A DNA stretch of 64,000 nt, from positions 930,001 through 994,000 of the forward strand of contig JANATG010000014.1 of the NCBI GenBank assembly GCA_029449235.1, given 5' to 3'. Position numbers and translations under genes: made by a program. A model generated the notes under the pieces. The model saw only the letters and a program-made list of their open reading frames with translations. It did no database searches and was not told the origin of the DNA. Source of the DNA: Linnemannia schmuckeri. Its lineage: Eukaryota; Mortierellomycota; Mortierellomycetes; Mortierellales; Mortierellaceae. The stretch's first letter is position 1. The number at the start of each line of letters is the position of its first letter. Of the stretch, positions 22,060 to 33,035 are shown one piece after another.

Positions 22060-25000
22060 TCAATACCGATCATCCTCAAACGAGGCTCTGCGTCCTCCTC
22101 GGGCTATGCCACGGCCCCGGCCACGACCACGAGGGTTCCAAGTCCCACGCTGGCCAGAAAAGTCACCACCACCGTTGTTGTCGTTGTTGTAGTTATTGCC
22201 ACCTCCTTTTCCGCCGTTTCGGTCATCGTTACCATAGTCATTGCTTTCGCGGTCATCATTGCGAGTGTACCCGCCGCCTCGCGCAAATCCCCCTCGGCCC
22301 CGTCCACGGTCAACCCAGCCACGACCGCGACCTCGACCTCGGCCACGGCCCCGATAATTGAAATCACGCTGGAAGGAAGAGTTCAACTGCTCGTCCCAAT
22401 CTCGGTCATTGCTGTCACGTCGCTCGTGATTGCCATAGCCTCCAGTAGTACCATCGCTATTGCCGTTTCCGTTGTAATCCTCGTCGCGGTGGCTGTTCCT
22501 AAAACGGTAGTTATCGTCATTCTCTCGCTTGACATGACGCTCAGAAACTACAGAACTTTCTCTTCGAGATGAAGATGGACCTCCGTTGCTGCTGCTGTTG
22601 TTTTGATAGCTTCTGTATGACCCTCCAGACCGGTAGTTGCCACTCCTATCGTCATCATCGTCTCTTCTTCGCTTGTGATCGTCAGCATGTCCTTTCCGAT
22701 CCCAATCTTTGTCCCAGTCTTTGTCCCAGTCCTTTCTTCCCTCCGTGTAGTGACGCTTGGTCCCGTTGGGGTTGCTGTTGCTGCTGCTGGTGCCGTTATA
22801 GTCAGAGTAGTTCTTTCCTTGCTCATGACTCTCAGAAGGTCTCTTGTACCAGATGTTACTGTCTTCGCTTGGTCTGACCTGGTGCCCTCCACCACCATAG
22901 TTGGAAGCCGCTGCCAGAGTAGGTGGCACGACTGGCAGATTAGGAGGAGGCACTGGCATCATAGGAGGAACCGGAGGGGACATCATCATTCCCATCATTC
23001 CCGAAGGTACAGCCATGTTTCCGTAGTTCAAAGGCTGAGGAGCTTGTTGAAACTGAGGCGACAGGACTTGCGAAGGTGCCTGTGGCTGAGATGACAGCTG
23101 CTGCTGAGGCTGAAAGTTTTGCTGTACCAGCTGTGACAGCTGACTGAGATGAGGCAAAAGAGCCATGACACCATTAGAAGCCGCTGCCTGTCCAAGAGCC
23201 GATGTCTGGTTACCATTTACATTTGCACTGGGTGCTCCTTGAGTCTGTTGCTGAACTTGGGTCTAGTTATATAATAAAATTAGAAAAAAAATTTAAGACG
23301 AGGCATATGTTAAGCGCAACAAAAACGAGAAGCGGGTGGCAGAGTAGACAGGTCAAACATTTAAAAGAAAACAGGTCCTTACCAAAAGCTGGAGAAGTTG
23401 CTGAACCTGAGCTTCTGTGGTAGGTTTTGAGGAGTCTTGACCAGCTGCTGTTGCTGGAGCAGGCGTAGGAGATGCCGTTGCTGCAGCAGATGACACGGGC
23501 TGGCTTGGAGTAGCCGTGGCAGGCGGAGGAATAGATGTTGAAGGCATTGAGATGACTGGCTTTGGTGCTTCGCTTGATACAGTGGTCACAACTGGAGCAA
23601 CTGAAGCAACGGGTGGTCGCGAATCAGTTAGCAGCTGAGGACGCACCGGCATGACAGGAGGCATTGGTGGAACAGGAAGCATAGGTGGTCTTGCTGTCGG
23701 TAACTGCGGTATAGGGGGCGCTTGAGGCGGTTGACCCATAGACAATGGATGTGTAGGCGGAATTGGTGCGAAAGGCGGTCTGAAGTCCATGGCGCCAGGG
23801 ATGCCACCAAACATGGGTTGGGAAGGTGGCGTTGGCACAGCCTTTCCTGCACTGATGAGCATTTCGTTCACAAGCTATGTCGTAGAGTTGAGTAGAAAGG
23901 AGAATAATAGGTTGGTATGGGTATTTGCGCAGTGCTGACAATACAGGATAAGCATAGCCAGATTATGTATGCATACCTGCTGAGCCTTTTGTGCCTGCTC
24001 CATTCGCTGTTGAGCGGAAATATCGAGGGGGTTCAGCATAGGAGCAGGAACAGGAGGTTGAGGAAAGAATTGCTGGAATGGAGCAGGCTGGCCTCCTTGA
24101 AAAGCAGGGAACGGTAGTCTGCCTTGGTCGTCTTTGCGGTTGTCACTAAAACTGCCTACAAGTGAAAGGGAGACAAGATAGTGTTAGCCATGCGTTCGAA
24201 CAAAAGTTAATACCAGAAAAGATGTGAAATTGTCAAGTGCGCACGTCTCTTATGTACCTGGCTTGTGAAAAGTTCTGATAGGCGAATCCTGTCGGTATCT
24301 GTTGCTGTTGTTGTTGTTGTTGCTATTGTTGCTGTTGTAGTTGTTAGACCCCGTGTTGCGGTCACGGTCACGATCACGGTCATGTTCACGATCACGATCA
24401 CGGTCTTGGTTTCGATCACGGTCGCGTCCACGATCGCGATCGCGGTCGCGGTCGTACTTGCGATCCCTATCTCTGGATCGGTCCCTGGATCGATCCCTGG
24501 ACTTGTCTCTTGATCTGTTCCTTCTATCTCGCGAACGATCCCTGGAGCGGTCTCTCGAACGATCGTGACCTCGGTCCTTGTCGCGGTCGTTGCTGCGCTT
24601 GTAATTGTCATTGCGTGACCGACTGTCGTAATCCTTGCTGTCACGACGAGCATGCTTGCTACGAGCGTCTCGATCTCTGGACTCACTTCTTCCTCTGAGC
24701 TTCTTGGGAGTGTAGGAGTCATAATTGCGTGATGAGTCACCATCCTTGCCTCTGTCACGACTGTCTTGTCGTCGAGAGCTGCTTTTGTCACGAGCGGGAG
24801 AGGGCGTTCTGGAATGACGAGTCCTGCTACTATTGTCATCGGTGCGTTCATAGCTCTTGGCAGCAGTGCCACGCAAATGTGCAGGCGTTCTATTAATGCA
24901 GGATTCAAATAATATCAGCACATGTCCGCTTCAGGGTCGGGTGCCATTTCCATTCTTTCGTATCTTCGTTTGATATTGATTACTTACGGCCTGTAGTGAT

Positions 25001-27127
25001 CCCACGCAAACTTGCAGTCAATCGTGCCGTGTCTGAAGGGGGCGCCTTGAGCTTCATGGAAAGCACGGGCGCATGCTCGGGAGTCAAAAAACTCGACAAA
25101 CTTTTGGCTATTTGCAGTGGAGCACGTTCAAAACAAGGAAAAAAATATTAGCAACCATCATTTATCCTAAAGCCATTAGTATGCTTCGACAAGAATACAA
25201 AAAAGGGAGGCTGTCACTTACTGTTCAGCGTCCCTGCGTGAAAAAACGTTCTTGACATCTCCGTATCGCGAGAAGAAGTTCTCAAGTTCTTCGTCGGGGA
25301 TGTGTTCATTCGTCATGCCTCTAATGTAAACAAACAGTGTTCCCTGAAAATGGTGATAACAGAGTGAGAATGGTGAGATTAAGTCAAAGTCCACGCCCTC
25401 CGAAACCAGTTCGATCCCGAGATACATACATTGTGATCCGACTCATGGCACTCCGCCTTGTGCTTGATCTCCTTGGGCAACGAAAAATGGACGTCAAGCT
25501 AGAAGTTGCGAAAGCATCGAGTGTGGGTAAGGCTTTGAACAGGCACAGGGTCATGCATATTGAAAACAGACCCGTTTCTTCTGCCTGCTAGGACTTACCG
25601 CACGGTCATGCAAGAGCTTCAGGTGAGCCTCTTTCTTGGCGTACTCTGCAGCACGGATGTCATACTAGTATAGGAACGGTAAAGGAAATGTGATTAGTTC
25701 GCCGTCGATGTTTATCACGCTTTTCAAGCTTGAAGCCATAGCAGGAAACTTACGTAGGTAATGAATGTCATCCCGCGGCCGTCGATCAGACTGAAGACGT
25801 TCTGGATATCTCCATAAGGCTCAAACATCGCTCTGACATCGTCAGGTGAGGTATTGTACTAGAATCCAAAAAAGAACAGACATCAGGCGTTAATATGATG
25901 CTCTGCCCAGCGATCAGTAGCATGGCACTGATGCAGCCGTTCGGAACATGATACTCACATCAATGTTTCTAATGAACAAGGACCGGTTTGGGCGCTCTAG
26001 ACTTGCACGCTCATCAATGAATGCTTTCTTGGCCTTGCTCATAACTTGAATCCGTGGGCCTAAGTGTTCAAAACAAATTAACTGCCAATTAATAACAAAG
26101 CTACCCCGACACCCAAATGATCCAATCCATACCCAAGTCCTTTTTTTTATTTTTTTTTTTTTTTTTTTTATTTTTTTATCCAACCCATCAACAATTTTTA
26201 AAAAAAAGCAAAAAGCCATACGAATGATATCTTACCGAGTGGAACACCGATTTCGGAGCCATCCTGACTGGACCTTGAGTGAAAGCCTTGAGACTTGTTA
26301 TCGTTGAACGTCTTGAACTGATCTTGCGGCTTGAACTGCTCCTGAGACTTAAATTGTTCTTGCTTGTTTTCACGAGGTCGGTTCTGCGAGTGGTCCCCAG
26401 AGTATCCCCGGGACTGATAGCCAACGCCCTTGCCCCTAAACAAATCAAAGCCACTCTTAATCCCATCAAACGGATCCTTGCCCTGCTGCTCTTGGTTTGC
26501 TTCCATGTCATAGTCTCCGCCATTACCACCAGAGTACATGCCCTGGGACATGGAGTGAAGGCCCTCTGCGTCTTCATCTCCATATGGCATGTCCTGGAAT
26601 GGATCACTGGGTCGCTCATATAACCGAAAGTGATCCACTGGACGGTTCATGTGGTGTGCGGGACGGTTCATGGCCTGGTGCGAGTTGATGCCGTAGGCAT
26701 CCTCTTCCTCGATTTTGATGTTCTGCTGGAGGAAGGGATCCATTGGCTGCCGTCTGATATCGGGAGCGGAGGGGTCATACTGCTCTTGCTGGTCCTCTTG
26801 CGGACGTACCTCCTCATCGTGGTGGTGGTCTTGCCCGTCTTGGTAGTTATTGTGATGACCAGATTGGTCCTGGTGGTCAGGCTGGTCCTGTTGTTCCTGA
26901 GTGCCTGGGACAATATCTTGGCCGCCTGGTTTAAGAGAGATCATCAGAATACCCTGGGCCTCAGCCTCGGGGGCCTCGGCCTCGACCTCGACGTGGCGCT
27001 CTGGCTCTTCGGTCGGGTGCTCAGGAGCAACAGCAGCCTCTTGGCCAGATTCTGAGTGACTTGTTACGCTCTCGTTTTCAACATGCTTGGTGTCATCAGG
27101 CGCGACGATGCTGTTCATCTCTTCCAT
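22060..27127 (-). CDS. Mei2-like tandem-RRM RNA-binding protein with RS and RGG regions
   Basis: Probable nuclear RNA-binding regulator. Eleven exons give a continuous frame of 1326 residues: 27127-26236, 26059-25959, 25858-25754, 25664-25599, 25498-25430, 25343-25222, 25107-24988, 24889-24258, 24155-23977, 23874-23383 and 23262-22060, all GT-AG. The order is an acidic, Gln/His-rich N terminus (1-300); RRM1 (about 322-410, starting RSLFIRNIDYN, with FITYYDIRAAEYAKK); RRM2 (about 412-492, with GTLFVYIRGM and KFVEFFDSRACARAF); an RS/RD-repeat region (about 500-700); a Pro/Gln/Met-rich region; and a C-terminal RGG/GRGRG segment. The YYDIRAA motif and the paired RRMs match Mei2-like proteins, known from fission yeast meiosis and plants. 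The third, C-terminal Mei2 RRM is absent and RGG repeats stand in its place. Function in meiosis is therefore only an analogy. Confidence 0.82.
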
Positions 27128-27904
27128 TGAAAATAAAAGTGCGTGTGCTCCTGCTGACTTTTTTTTTGCTCAGATCCTGTGTGTTTGCGTGTGTGTGTAT
27201 ATGTGTGGTATGGACCTCCCCTTCAAAGACAGTATAACAGCCTGTAGGTCGGAAAGTAGGCAGGTAGACAGGCAGTTGTGGGTCCCTTGTGTTGTATGGA
27301 TGTAGTGAGACCTTTCTCGCTTGTAAACAAAGGTGTAACTAGACCCGCGGTGCTCCCTTAGATCGGATGAGGTAAGAAGGATCGTAGACTTGTGTCTCTC
27401 TCCAGGGACGTAAATCTCTTTCTCTCTTCAAAAAAGGCTGGCACTTGTTTGTTCCTGGAGTGATGGTAGCCAGAGGATAGACGACAGCGATGAGTTAAGA
27501 GGGCTTGTTTTTGTGTGCGTGCGTGAGAGTGAGAAAAAAGAAGAAAAAAAACGGTGAGAGCGTGTGGCTTCCGATAGATACTTGAAAAAGAATGATAAAA
27601 AAGAAGGGTGTCAGGTCTACCCTGCGTGTGCGTTGAGTGTACGAGAGTGGACTGTTGCTCCTTTTTTCGCACAGCGTGTGTGTGGGATAACATCACAGGC
27701 TGGCCAGGCCAAGTTCCTTCATTCTCTCTTTTATTTTTTTGATGGCTTGGGTTTCAGTTAAGGGGATAGACTGTAATGAAAAAAAAAAAAAAAAAAAAAA
27801 AAATTGGTGGCAATCTATCGTTCAACCAATAATCAACGCAACCAGGCACCTTTTTTACTTTAGAACCGTGTCTGTCAGGCGGGCTGTTGCCCAGTCTTTT
27901 CTTC

Positions 27905-27935
<31 letters not shown>

Positions 27936-28488
27936 CGATTTCGCTCTCACCATCCACTCCTCTTATCATTCACTTGCTACTCCCACGCTTTGTGCTTTTT
28001 GGACTTTTGCCCCTGTGGTGGAATTAGTCATGGTTTTCAAGAGTTCACTGTCTTCTTATTTTACCCGGATTTTAAGTCATAGATACACTACAGCCCATGG
28101 AAGACATCAGCCAAGGAGTACTCACAATCAAGCCCGCGCTTGTTCACAAATGTGTTCGCGACTGTATCCGTGGAAAGCGTGCTGAGGGGACGCACAGAAG
28201 TCGACGGCAATAATGATACAACAGGAACGATACAGGCAGGCTAGGCCTCCGTCTGACCCTGACCCTGTTCCTGCTGAGCAAAGGCAGGCTGCGCGTAATC
28301 CGCTTTAGGAACACGCTTAAAAGTGAATGGGCGCTCACGCACCCATGTGGACAGTTCGTATGCCAAGCAAATGGCACATAATAAAACTGAAGACTGGAAA
28401 AAACGAATAAAAGGAGGACGATGACTGCATACTTGGTACCTGAGTTTTCATGCACCCTCCCCCTTTTGGATTCTTCCTTCTTTCCTTT

Positions 28489-28526
<38 letters not shown>

Positions 28527-28736
28527 TCCTTTTTCTTTTTTATTTTGGTCATTCACTTACTCATTCATTCACTTACTCATTCATTCACTTACTCATCATT
28601 CATTCACTTCATCTTCTTTTTCTCTTCGACATTCTTGTCCATTCAACTTTCCTCTCCTGTCCTCCCTTCAGCCACCACCTCCTTTTACTATTTCCCTCTC
28701 TCTCCAACCTCTAACCTCTCAACTTGCCGTATTCAT
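27128..28736. promoter_or_regulatory. divergent promoter region with long homopolymer tracts
   Basis: Separates the divergently transcribed Mei2-like gene (-) and the membrane protein gene (+). It contains A25 at 27779-27803, T29 at 27907-27935 and A30 at 28493-28522, which would keep nucleosomes off both promoters, and a 16-base tandem repeat just before the + strand gene. The region 27940-28440 has no recognisable protein. GT-rich sequence lies at 27176-27205. Confidence 0.5.
28548..28606. repeat. 16-base tandem repeat in the leader of the membrane protein gene
   Basis: About three and a half copies of ATTCACTTACTCATTC, the last imperfect. It lies in the pyrimidine-rich leader immediately before the gene starting at 28737, so it may be transcribed. 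Confidence 0.75.
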
Positions 28737-30474
28737 ATGGCGACACATATATACCCACGGTGGTTCCATAGGGTACAAAAGCTATTCTTCATCGTCGCAG
28801 TCGCGCTCCTGATCACCCTCCCTGTGCTCTACGGTCGCCACAAGATCGATATTACATCCACCGAAGTTATCGTCATCTTTGTCCTCTTCCTCCTCTGGAC
28901 TCTCTTCTCGGCAAGTACCTTCAAATGTTCGCCTCAATTCTTCGGACTCACTCTCAGTCACTAACACGCACATACAACTGGCACCCTCAGATCAGAGTAA
29001 CCCTTGTAACTTTGCGTTGTACCTCCTCCAAATTGGAAAAAAATCCCCACAAAGCGCACAAGCTTAACTTTCACACAACCTTCCTGACTTTTGCGTTCGT
29101 CTTTGCTTTTCCGTGTTTTCTTTTCGGTGTTTCTTTTCTGCGTCTGCGCCGTTTTACATCAATTGTAATTTGAAGTGAACAAAAAAACAACCAGCCAGCA
29201 TATGCCATTTTTTTTTCTCTCCCTCCCGGCGTTTTATTTTGCCCGACAGAAAAAAAAAGGGAAAGGAAACGGAATCCTGTTTTGTTGACACGCTTTCTTC
29301 TCCACACAACCTTGAACCAACAGAGCAACGTTTCAGGAGACTATCTGCTACTTGTCAGACTCAACCCGAAGATATAAATCTCTCTGTCGATGGTGCTCGT
29401 TGTAGCTAATCGTTCTTTCCTAACTTTAAAAATAAACAGGTGGGAGTTCGGCTATGCGTACCTTCGCTAGTGATCGAATCGTCTCTCCCCATCCATACAC
29501 ACGCTCCAGAGCCCGCAGTCTTCCTACATGGCCCTGCCAGCAGTCGAACCGCCGTCCCCACTGCATCTGCGCTCAAATCTTCTTCTACGTCTCCTTTCGT
29601 CACAAGTCCTCCTCACACCATCGACGCCACTCTTGAACGTCAACTACCTGCGGAGCGGGAAGGCGGCGAGGAGGATGATCAGAGTCAAGATATTGAGCAG
29701 CTCAAGAAAAAGTTGGCGCAGGATGTCTCCTTTTCTTCTTCTACTACCATACCTGCTTCTACCACTATCACTATGCCACCGTCATCATCGCCACCAACAG
29801 TGATAAAATCAGCGCGCTTCACAGAAGGAGAGCAACAAATAGACGATGACATGGTTCGGAGGCAGCAGCGGCGGGTACGGCAAGGAAGCGATGGAGATAT
29901 TGCCCTAGATCAACTTTCCACGACGATGCCGACGACGCCACCAATATCGTCCTCATTCCACCGAGGCTACGTCTCAACACCCAGCAGTCCACTCTCATCC
30001 CCCACAACAATGCTCTTCCCACCATCGCTCCCTTTTCCTTCTTCAAGTTCATCGCCAAGAGGAATCTCATTCCAAAGCCAGAGTCAGAACAAAGCATTGA
30101 GACGACCCAGCACCAATACCCGCCACGGCAGGAGCAGTTCGTCAAGTGCTGCCAGTAGTGGTGGTGGAGGTGTCCGGTTTCAACGTGGGCTCGGATTCTC
30201 GTCTATCGGTGTTTCGGAAGTGGATGAGGAAGACAACCTTGAGAGCAGTTATCCGACATTTGCATCTTACCGTCAGGCACAGCATGCCCACTTTGATGCC
30301 TTCGCCCAGAGGATGAGGAGGACCCTCGAAACTGCTGCTGCTGCTGCTGCTATAACCAAGGATTCTTCTCTTTATCCTATAGGAAGGATATCAAGTCCTA
30401 CTATCGCAACATTAGAGACATCACATACTAACGATACCAGCACTCACCAGCCATCACAACCATGTAACAAATAA
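28737..30474 (+). CDS. membrane-anchored, mostly disordered protein of unknown function
   Basis: Not recognised as a known family. Exon 1 is 28737-28910 and exon 2 is 29440-30474, together 402 residues. Exon 1 encodes two hydrophobic helices, LFFIVAVALLITLPVLY and EVIVIFVLFLLWTLF, separated by a short charged loop (GRHKID). The junction donor is G/GCAAGT, so this is a GC-AG intron; the acceptor is AACAG. The rest is Ser/Pro/Thr-rich and polar, with a short charged segment likely to be helical (DIEQLKKKLAQD), a run of seven Ala near the end and an aromatic patch (YPTFASYRQAQHAHFDAFAQRM). Exon 2 alone has no good Met start, which supports splicing to exon 1. A small two-helix membrane anchor with a long cytosolic tail is the simplest reading. 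Confidence 0.6.
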
Positions 30475-30537
30475 TTAAAACAAGTTATGTATTCCTGGAC
30501 AATCTTATTGCAATTGGTAAAGCATTTTCCTAATTTT

Positions 30538-32469
30538 TCATAGGTCCTCATCTACAAGTTCAGGGTAATCCAAAAGAGACGTTCCCTTCCAACGCTTCTC
30601 AAGAACAGGCAACTCAATATCAGGTCGCGTCATCTTCAACCACCTCACCCCCTCCGACCACCCCTTCTCCTCTCCTTCCATCTCCACATCCATCCCTTCT
30701 TCACCCTTCACAGCAGCGTCCTCTTCAAAGATCAGCCCCCGAATCACCCTCAACCGCGGCCAATGCGTAATCATCCACTGGACCTCCGCAACCCCAATCC
30801 GATGATGTAAATGCTCAACATCCAAAACTTCCAACCGCTTCAACCTCTCCAACCTTCCCAACCCCTCCTCAACCGTGAATCTCAACTCCCTCGTGACCTC
30901 TCTGTCTGCATCATAGATAAACGGATCCTTTACACTCACCAAACACAATTCTCGAAGGTTGGTCATACGGGCAAGGCGGTTGTAGAACCAATGGAAGCAT
31001 GCTGGGTACTCGAGCCCTGAGAGAATTTCAAATGGACCTTCTCCGGGTTTGACAGGGGCAGGGATGGAGATGAATGGGCCTTGTCGGCGTCGTTGGTCGC
31101 GCATGGTGACGCTACTGATTCCTATCCGCAGGACTCGTAGGGACTCACCACACGTCCAACCCTTATAAGCTGTCATTTGGCCATCACTGCCGCTGCTCTC
31201 CACCATCGGTTTCAACACCGGACTCCCATCCTCATCCTTCCCCCTATCCTCAACCTGTTGTTCGGATATCTCGTCATCGTACGATCCATTATAATGGAAT
31301 CCAGAATAAACAAAGAGCTCAGTCAGATACTCGCGACACCGGAAATCGACCACCTGCAGTCCGGAAAACTGTGTGAGAAGAGTATCCATATGGCTGCTCA
31401 GAATGAACTGGCATGCTGATATGTCCAGTACCCGGAATTGAGGTCGACGAGGAAGAAAGAGCTGAGTTGAGGAGGAGGATAAGAGTGAGTCGTCCCGCGA
31501 CTGTGAAGCTGCAATTAGCGCTGGAGTTGTTGGATGAGGAGTGGGAGAAGAGAAGGCTTCAATCAAAGCCTTGAACGATTCGTGATTGAATCCACAGCTG
31601 TTGGACAAGTAAAATTCCTGAATCCCCTGACCCCTCGCTTCAGCTCGTGCCTCCACCTGTGCCTCCGTCCCTTCCTCTCCCTCGCCAGCCAAAGAACTCT
31701 TACTCAATAGCTGCTGTCGACCCACCTGCCCAGCCGCACGAATGATCTTCGCCAAACTCCGGTCCTTCGCCTCCCGCCTCTTATTTTTCGCAAAAATCTC
31801 TTCCAACCCAGCCTCCGTCCCGCACCACATCCATTTCGGTCGGACCCACGGCAACTCTGTATTCCTCCCCACAATCTTCAACGCCCGGACGTTGGGGCAC
31901 TGTTTTAAGAGGCGGATATAGATCCATGTCTGCATAAGGCCCGGTGGTTCTTCGGGTTCGGAACATTCGGTCATCTCGGGTTTTGGGAGAAAGTCTTCTC
32001 CTTCGTCCCACTCGAGGCTTAGCGTTTGGATGAGGTGACCGTGAAGGATGAGGCTGGAGTAGGGGGGTTGAGGGGGAAAGTAGAGGTCGGAGTCGTCTTG
32101 GAGTGGATCCTGCGGTGCCGTCGCCCAAGGATTGGGGATTCCCCGGTAACTGATGTGCGGTCGTTCTTTGCGCTTGTGTTTCGGTGCTGGTGTTGCTGAT
32201 GAAGATGTTTCGTCTTTAAACGCCTGGTCCCCGAGTTGCGGCTCCTCTTGTTGCTTCTGCTGCTTGTCAAGATAATAAAACTCCGAGTAGTAAGGGACCC
32301 AATCCGAAAACGAGATGTGTCGCCAGAGATAAGGAAGCAGGTTCTTGGAGACCGTCTTATAGACGAGAAGACATCGGTACAGGTCGGTACGGTCGAGGTA
32401 CCGGGCAATGATGTGGCACAGCTCTGGACATCCAAACGTAGCCAGCGACGGCGACGGTGAAAGTTTCAT
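30538..32469 (-). CDS. F-box-like/LRR protein
   Basis: Single-exon gene of 643 residues, predicted SCF adaptor. The F-box-like motif is at about 13-52 (FGCPELCHIIARYL, then YKTVSKNLLPYLWRHI). The middle has irregular Leu-rich stretches such as CPNVRALKIVG and FRVLDISACQF, broken by polar insertions with many Glu, Gln and Ser. The C-terminal family motif is well preserved: VEEGLGRLERLKRLEVLDVE, then HHRIGVAEVQWMITHWPRLRVIRG. A short acidic Met/Glu/Gly stretch follows before the end. Its 3' end lies 63 bp from the stop of the convergent membrane protein gene. The ATG at 32469 gives the expected short N terminus before the F-box. Substrate unknown. Confidence 0.82.
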   Translation of the reverse strand: MKLSPSPSLATFGCPELCHIIARYLDRTDLYRCLLVYKTVSKNLLPYLWRHISFSDWVPYYSEFYYLDKQQKQQEEPQLGDQAFKDETSSSATPAPKHKRKERPHISYRGIPNPWATAPQDPLQDDSDLYFPPQPPYSSLILHGHLIQTLSLEWDEGEDFLPKPEMTECSEPEEPPGLMQTWIYIRLLKQCPNVRALKIVGRNTELPWVRPKWMWCGTEAGLEEIFAKNKRREAKDRSLAKIIRAAGQVGRQQLLSKSSLAGEGEEGTEAQVEARAEARGQGIQEFYLSNSCGFNHESFKALIEAFSSPTPHPTTPALIAASQSRDDSLLSSSSTQLFLPRRPQFRVLDISACQFILSSHMDTLLTQFSGLQVVDFRCREYLTELFVYSGFHYNGSYDDEISEQQVEDRGKDEDGSPVLKPMVESSGSDGQMTAYKGWTCGESLRVLRIGISSVTMRDQRRRQGPFISIPAPVKPGEGPFEILSGLEYPACFHWFYNRLARMTNLRELCLVSVKDPFIYDADREVTRELRFTVEEGLGRLERLKRLEVLDVEHLHHRIGVAEVQWMITHWPRLRVIRGLIFEEDAAVKGEEGMDVEMEGEEKGWSEGVRWLKMTRPDIELPVLEKRWKGTSLLDYPELVDEDL

Positions 32470-32753
32470 AGAGCTTTTTTTTTTCTCTCTGGCAAGGTGC
32501 GATCTGTGGTATGAGATGTTAGACGGTGAGAGGGTGAGGGAGAATAAACGGGAACAAAGAAAGAAGACAAAAAGCTCGAAGATAATAATTCTTTTTTAAC
32601 AGTGTGTGTGTGGGTGGGAAGGTACGCCAATGTAACGATTTATTTATTGAGAGAACCCCTACGGGAAGAATGAAAATAATTACGGAAAAAATGGAAAAAT
32701 GGAAAGTGAGAAAGTGTGCGAAGAAAACAACAACAACGGCGGCGCCTTTTTTT

Positions 32754-33035
32754 TTAGAGCACGATGGGTTCTGACAAAGAAGAAGAGTTGACAACAATCG
32801 AGGCTTGTTGTTGCTGTTGTGGCTGGTCAGTATTAAGTCCGCGCTTTGTGTCGACAGCAACAGCAGCGTGCTCAGACTCCGTAGAAGAGCCTGTTACTTC
32901 TGCTGTTGCGGCTTGTTGGGTCTTGAGTCTTGCAGTTGCGGTAGCGCCAGAGGGAGTAAACAGGATAAGCGCAATTAGAGTACTTAGCAAGGCTAGCCAT
33001 TGTCTCCAAGATGCCGGAGGTGCCTTGTACATCAT
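32754..33035 (-). CDS. small putative secreted protein, 93 residues
   Basis: No family is recognised. The N terminus is Lys/Arg-containing, then strongly hydrophobic (WLALLSTLIALILF), then SGATATA, which fits a signal peptide cleaved after an Ala around residue 34. The remainder is Ala/Thr/Ser/Gln-rich, including a Q5 run, and ends with a hydrophobic PIVL. No Cys follows the leader, so it is not a disulfide-rich effector. It could also be a short membrane-anchored protein. The ATG at 33035 follows an A/C-rich leader. Support is limited to the signal-like start and an intact frame. Confidence 0.45.
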   Translation of the reverse strand: MMYKAPPASWRQWLALLSTLIALILFTPSGATATARLKTQQAATAEVTGSSTESEHAAVAVDTKRGLNTDQPQQQQQASIVVNSSSLSEPIVL

